Shown here one piece after another: positions 60,381 to 64,000 of a stretch of 64,000 bases of DNA; positions within the stretch are counted from its first letter, which is position 1, and each line of letters begins with the position of its first letter. The notes beneath the pieces are model-generated. The model was not told the DNA's origin and made no database searches. It saw nothing but the letters and a program-made list of their open reading frames with translations. Source of the DNA: Golubevia sp. BC0850. Its lineage: Eukaryota > Basidiomycota > Exobasidiomycetes > Golubeviales > Golubeviaceae. The position numbers and the translations under genes were made by a program. The DNA lies in the NCBI GenBank assembly GCA_012976225.1, contig JAAVVG010000002.1, positions 558,001 to 622,000 on the forward strand. The letters run 5' to 3'.

Positions 60381-61677
60381 TCAATTTCCAAGTTGAGCAG
60401 CAGATGGTCTACTTGGATAAGAGCCATCAGCCCCTGAAGTTGCTTGGAAAAAGTCTCTTAGGAAACTTGGGAAAGCTTTGATACCAGCTGCCAAGTTAAC
60501 CGAAACCGGAGTGCAAATGATCTTCGATTCTTGAGATTCGAAAGCTTCTACGATTTCTCCAGCAACGTGAGAAGGTTCAAGCAGGGGTCCCAAGAAACGT
60601 CCCATAGGACCTACATCGAAGGTGTTAAAGAGAGCTAGATGCAGGAGGATAAGAATCTACATCAGCTTCAAAAAACAAAGTAAGCTGAAAGGTTCTGTTA
60701 CTCACGAGTCTTTGTATGTCCAATCATAGCAACAGAAGTTCTGACATTTGGAGTCTTGTACATTTTCTGCATCTCGTAGTAAAGAGATTCTTGCATCCCA
60801 ACCACCCCATGCTTTGTAGCTACGTAATCGGATTGATGACAAATTCCACAGTAACCCATAGTTGAAGAGACTGATAAGAAGTGGCCTCTCTTAGCTTTGA
60901 CCATGTCTGGAAGGAAAATCAGAGCCGTCCAGAAGTGAGATTTCAAGTTGACGTCAATCATCTTGTTAACCTTGTTCTTATCTAAATCTAGGATCAAAGA
61001 CTTGTTGTTTAGACCAGCAATATTGGCTACCATTGTAACATTGCCTCCTAAATCAGATTGGATTTTCGATCTCAAAGACTCTAATTCTTCGTAATTTGAG
61101 ATGTCCACTTTGTAGGATCTTACATTTGCTGTCGGATATAAAGAAGATGGCATCAGATCTACCACACCCGAGCTTATTCTCACCAAATGTTGAACTCACG
61201 ATGATCAATCTTGAAATCTACAATATCAATAGCAGCCACTTTGGCACCTTTCTTCTTTAGAATCTCGACTGTCTCCTTAGCGATTCCACTTGCAGCTCCA
61301 GTGACCAGAACGATCTCATCTTTCCAAGTTTCAGAATTCAATCTAGCTCTTGGAAGTAGACCATTCCTCCAGCGATTAGAGAGCCATCTGATTCCGTATA
61401 GAGACAAGAAAGTGTAGGCGGTGGTCAAGAGTCCGTCTCTTGGAGGTGGGAATCCTTGAGCTTCACGAGCTCTGTAAGCAATGAATAAGACCAAAGCCAC
61501 AGGACCTGTGGAAAGGAGAAGAAGAGAGAAATAGAGAGAATAGGTGTGAGAAGCACTTCTATTTATCGGAGCAGACGGCTGCTGCACTTCTCGATGTTCC
61601 GATTTTGCAAGCTAATACTCACTGACTACGGTCCCTTTGAGTAAGTTGACAATGGTATCAAGATCGAATCCAGCCAT
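60381..61677 (-). CDS. membrane-anchored short-chain dehydrogenase/reductase (SDR16C/17beta-HSD11-like)
   Basis: Four exons (61677-61623, 61505-61200, 61128-60706, 60610-60381) give 337 aa. An N-terminal hydrophobic segment (SPVALVLFIAYRA) probably anchors it in the ER or lipid-droplet membrane. Classical SDR motifs: VLVTGAASGIAKE (TGxxxGI), AAIDIVD (Asp after strand 2, favouring NAD(H)), NIAGL in place of the usual NNAG, SVSSTMGY with the catalytic Ser, and YVATK (YxxxK). The C-terminus reads FLGPLLEPSHVAGEIVEAFE. Layout and length match the retinol dehydrogenase 10/17beta-HSD11 group, many of which act on lipids; the substrate here is unknown. Confidence 0.87.
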
Positions 61678-61929
61678 GATGAGATATGTTAAAGTTGTAA
61701 ATGGAAGGTTGTGGGAGAGAGAGGAGAGAGAAAGAAGAATTAAGACAAGAATCATGGTACAGACCGTTGGCCGCTTAATTCATCCAACCGGTTCGGCAAG
61801 CAGTCAAGCACCGAGGCAGAGGTGATGTTGAAGAGGTGATCTTAAAACCATCATTGAATTGAACGAAACAAGGAAACTGTGACAAAAAGAGAAACCGAGA
61901 TGCGAAAGAGACAAATTAATGGGTAGAAG

Positions 61930-63859
61930 CTAAGTAGTGGACAACCTGTGATACGCTGGACTTGCAGATTCGTATTCTGCGACGAAGAGCCTCTTCTGCT
62001 CCTTCATCATGTAGCTGGAAAGATTTGAGAGGACAACAGAAGATAGAAAGACCAACATCAGATTCTGTTCACCTGATTCAGGAGAGAAGGAGGCTTTGCC
62101 ATAGAAGAAGAAGGTAAAGTCAAATTTACTTACGTTAAAAATTCTCCCAAATGCTCTTTCAACAAAGCAATAGAATCAGCATCCATACTTGTATGAGCAA
62201 TAATTCCAGGTAAATTGACTGTTTTGATTTGGAATTAAGATGGGATTCAAAAAGGAGAAAAGGTCAAAAGTTTCAGCTCTTCTTTTCATCGATCCTTCTC
62301 TCTTTTCTCCTCTCCCCTTCCCCCTTTCTTTTCCCCTTCCTCCCATCTCTAACGACTCACCAAACAACCTCAACAAATGTTCAGCTCCATAAACCTTACT
62401 AGGTTCCATTTCCAAAACCTGATCATCATCTTCAGTAACCTCTCTTCCACCTGTTCCACGTCTCTCGGCCATTTTTGGAACGTGTTGTTTACGCGCTTCA
62501 ACATATTGAGCTCTCTCAAATTTGTAAAGAAGGTTTTGTCCTAAGGCTTTGTCGAAGTAAAGTTGAAGACCTGAGATGACTTCTTCAAGGACTGCTCGTG
62601 GACGACTGGATGGAGAGGAGAAGAAGGGAGGGAGGAAGGGGAGAGGGAGTAGGAAGAGGGGGAAATGTTTGATAAGAGGACAGGAGAGAAGAAGGAAAGA
62701 GGGGAGGCGAGGCGAGGCGAGGGGAACGCAAGTTGAGAGGAGAAAGGAGAAAACAAGATACTCACGCCTTACCGTCCTTCTTCGAAGCTAAATAATGTTC
62801 TCGATAGTCTTTCAGGATATCTTGAACACATGGTTTTCGAGGTAAAGGAACGAGCTGAAAGGAAAGTCCAGAGCAAGGAAGTAACAGCATGAGAAGGTGA
62901 GATTCCAAAAAATAGACCAAACAGGCAAGTAAAGCCTTCTTCCTCAAAGGTTTCCCCACTTTCTTTCCCTCAGACTGAAGTTTCTATTCCCTCTCAATGA
63001 TAATCAATCCATCTATTTCTAACTCACCTGATTATTCTTCGTGACATTCTCCCAATCATCTACCAATTGAACTTTAAGAGCATCTGGAATGTTGATTCGA
63101 ATCTCTGGTCTCTTTACGAATTCGTCCTCCTATCATGAGGAAAGCAAACGCGTTTTTGAAACCGAGTAAACAATGAGTCAGATTTCCTATCTCATCTCTT
63201 CCTTGTCTTCTCTATCGATAACTTTCCCAACCTCGCAGTAGCCCTCTGGCCATCCCTTTCCCTTCACTGTCAAAAGAGTACTCACCTGTTCCACAGTTTC
63301 CCTAGCTCTCTTAGTCCCTCTACATTCCATCTTATCATCTTTCTCCTTTTCCTTACCATTTCCAACAGATTTCCTAGGAGCAGCTTCCTTTTTCTCTTTA
63401 GCTGGTGGTGGTTTCTGCATCGAATCAATCAAAGCTTTCCGTTTTCTCTGGTTTTCTTCGTTGAATTTTAACATCCTTGATTCTGGTACCCATTCATCCC
63501 ATCTATGGAAAGTAAAGTAGATTAGAGGATGGAAAAGTGGGAAGTGAGAAAAAGAGTTGATAAGGATTGGAAATGATGGAGATGAGGAAGGAGACTTACG
63601 ATTGTTTCCAACCTTGATAATGGACAAAGTAATGTGGACCTGTTGTACCATCTTCTGAATCTTCTTCTGTCCAAATTTTGGCTTTCAATACCTGAGAGGA
63701 GATGAGAGGAGATGAGAGGAGAGGGAATAGTGAGTGAGAAGGAGAGTGAGAATGAGAATTAGAATTAGAATTTGAATGTCGACTAACCTTTGCTTGATAA
63801 ATGAGTGGTCCATGAAAGCATAAGATCTTCTCATTGACTGTGTAAAGTAGTGAATCCAT
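61930..63859 (-). CDS. EAF3: MRG15/Eaf3-type chromodomain protein
   Basis: Subunit shared by NuA4 acetyltransferase and Rpd3S deacetylase that reads H3K36 methylation. Eight exons (63859-63788, 63691-63600, 63502-63286, 63129-63028, 62854-62773, 62594-62361, 62218-62134, 62014-61930) give 322 aa. Chromo-barrel: VNEKILCFHGPLIYQAKVLK, HYFVHYQGWKQSWDEWVPES with the aromatic cage residues, and RMLKFNEENQRKRKAL. A Lys/Pro/Glu linker leads to the MRG domain: PEIRINIPDALKVQLVDDWE, LVPLPRKPCVQDILKDYREH, GLQLYFDKALGQNLLYKFER, YGAEHLLRLF, LPGIIAHTSMDADSIALLKE. Length is near the family norm. The donor after exon 5 (GTAAGG at 62772) is chosen over a nearby GTGAGT because only it keeps frame. Introns 1 and 5 contain purine-rich repeats. 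Confidence 0.95.
62606..62759 (+). repeat. purine-rich tract with GGCGA repeats in EAF3 intron 5
   Basis: The plus strand is almost pure A/G for long runs (pyrimidine-rich on the coding strand), with a short tandem GGCGA repeat at about 62704-62722. It lies wholly in the intron between the fifth and sixth EAF3 exons and probably acts only as a long polypyrimidine tract, although such DNA can form triplexes. Confidence 0.7.
63692..63787 (+). repeat. short tandem repeats in EAF3 intron 1
   Basis: Three near-identical copies of GAGATGAGAG are followed by GAGAATGAGAATTAGAATTAG-like hexamer repeats, filling most of the 96-nt intron 1 of EAF3. This is simple-sequence expansion in an intron. Confidence 0.75.
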
Positions 63860-64000
63860 TGAATTCAAGTCAAGTCGGGTGAGGTCAAGAGCAAGAAGCA
63901 CTAAGTCGATTGCAATCTCTCCAAAGCTCTCCATCTTCTTGACCTCAACTGCACTTCAACCAAAACTTTTATTCTACCAAACAATGCCACCAAAAGAAAT

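Noticed and set aside
1-64000. Search for mobile elements, CRISPR arrays, biosynthetic or defence clusters
   Set aside because: I saw no transposase, reverse transcriptase, terminal repeats, spaced direct repeats or clustered pathway genes. All recognised genes are dispersed housekeeping functions.

Overview
The window is nuclear DNA of a filamentous or yeast-like fungus, most probably a basidiomycete. Genes are dense on both strands and cut by many short introns: I could model 87 introns in 25 complete genes, nearly all starting GTGAGT or a close variant. The gene content fits Basidiomycota, for example a DUF6533-type seven-helix protein, CFIm25, a (6-4) photolyase and an L-arabinitol dehydrogenase-like enzyme. 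I cannot fix the subphylum. I see no mobile element, virus-derived element, tRNA, rRNA or CRISPR array. Every complete model below except the interrupted 28-29.6 kb locus and the tentative 12.8 kb ORF has exon lengths that sum to a multiple of three.

Layout. 0-8.9 kb: 5' part of ALG9 (-), SEC14 (-), ARG3 ornithine carbamoyltransferase (+), a DCAF5-like WD40 protein (-), EMC8/9 (+). 9-17 kb: ATP synthase assembly factor FMC1 (-), an unknown coiled-coil protein (+), a gene-poor stretch with a CT microsatellite and a doubtful small ORF, and the DEAH helicase DHR2 (-). 17-28 kb: a large HSF-type transcription factor (+), a secreted histidine acid phosphatase (+), SUS1 (-), mitochondrial Rho GTPase GEM1/Miro (+). 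28-35.7 kb: a disrupted LRR-like gene (-), a polyol dehydrogenase of the L-arabinitol type (+), adrenodoxin reductase ARH1 (-), a small mitochondrial membrane/coiled-coil protein (+). 36-46.3 kb: (6-4) photolyase/cryptochrome (-), choline-transporter-like PNS1 (+), DUF6533 membrane protein (+), CFIm25/NUDT21 (+), 2-dehydropantoate 2-reductase (+). 46.3-64 kb: two unrecognised divergent genes, YPP1/TTC7 (+), MSB1/Mug8 (-), an SDR oxidoreductase (-), and EAF3/MRG15 (-).

The genes are unrelated housekeeping functions with no visible cluster or operon logic. The main structural theme is divergent pairs sharing promoters of about 135-270 bp (SEC14/ARG3, DCAF5/EMC8, FMC1/coiled coil, SUS1/GEM1, ARH1/mitochondrial coiled coil, photolyase/PNS1 and the two unknown genes at 47.4 kb). 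Points worth a second look are two GC-AG introns and a 15-nt microexon, an HSF protein with its DNA-binding domain at the C-terminus and an enlarged wing, a gene with an in-frame stop, a possible frameshifted small gene, and a few outsized introns. I did not find a convincing new biological system.
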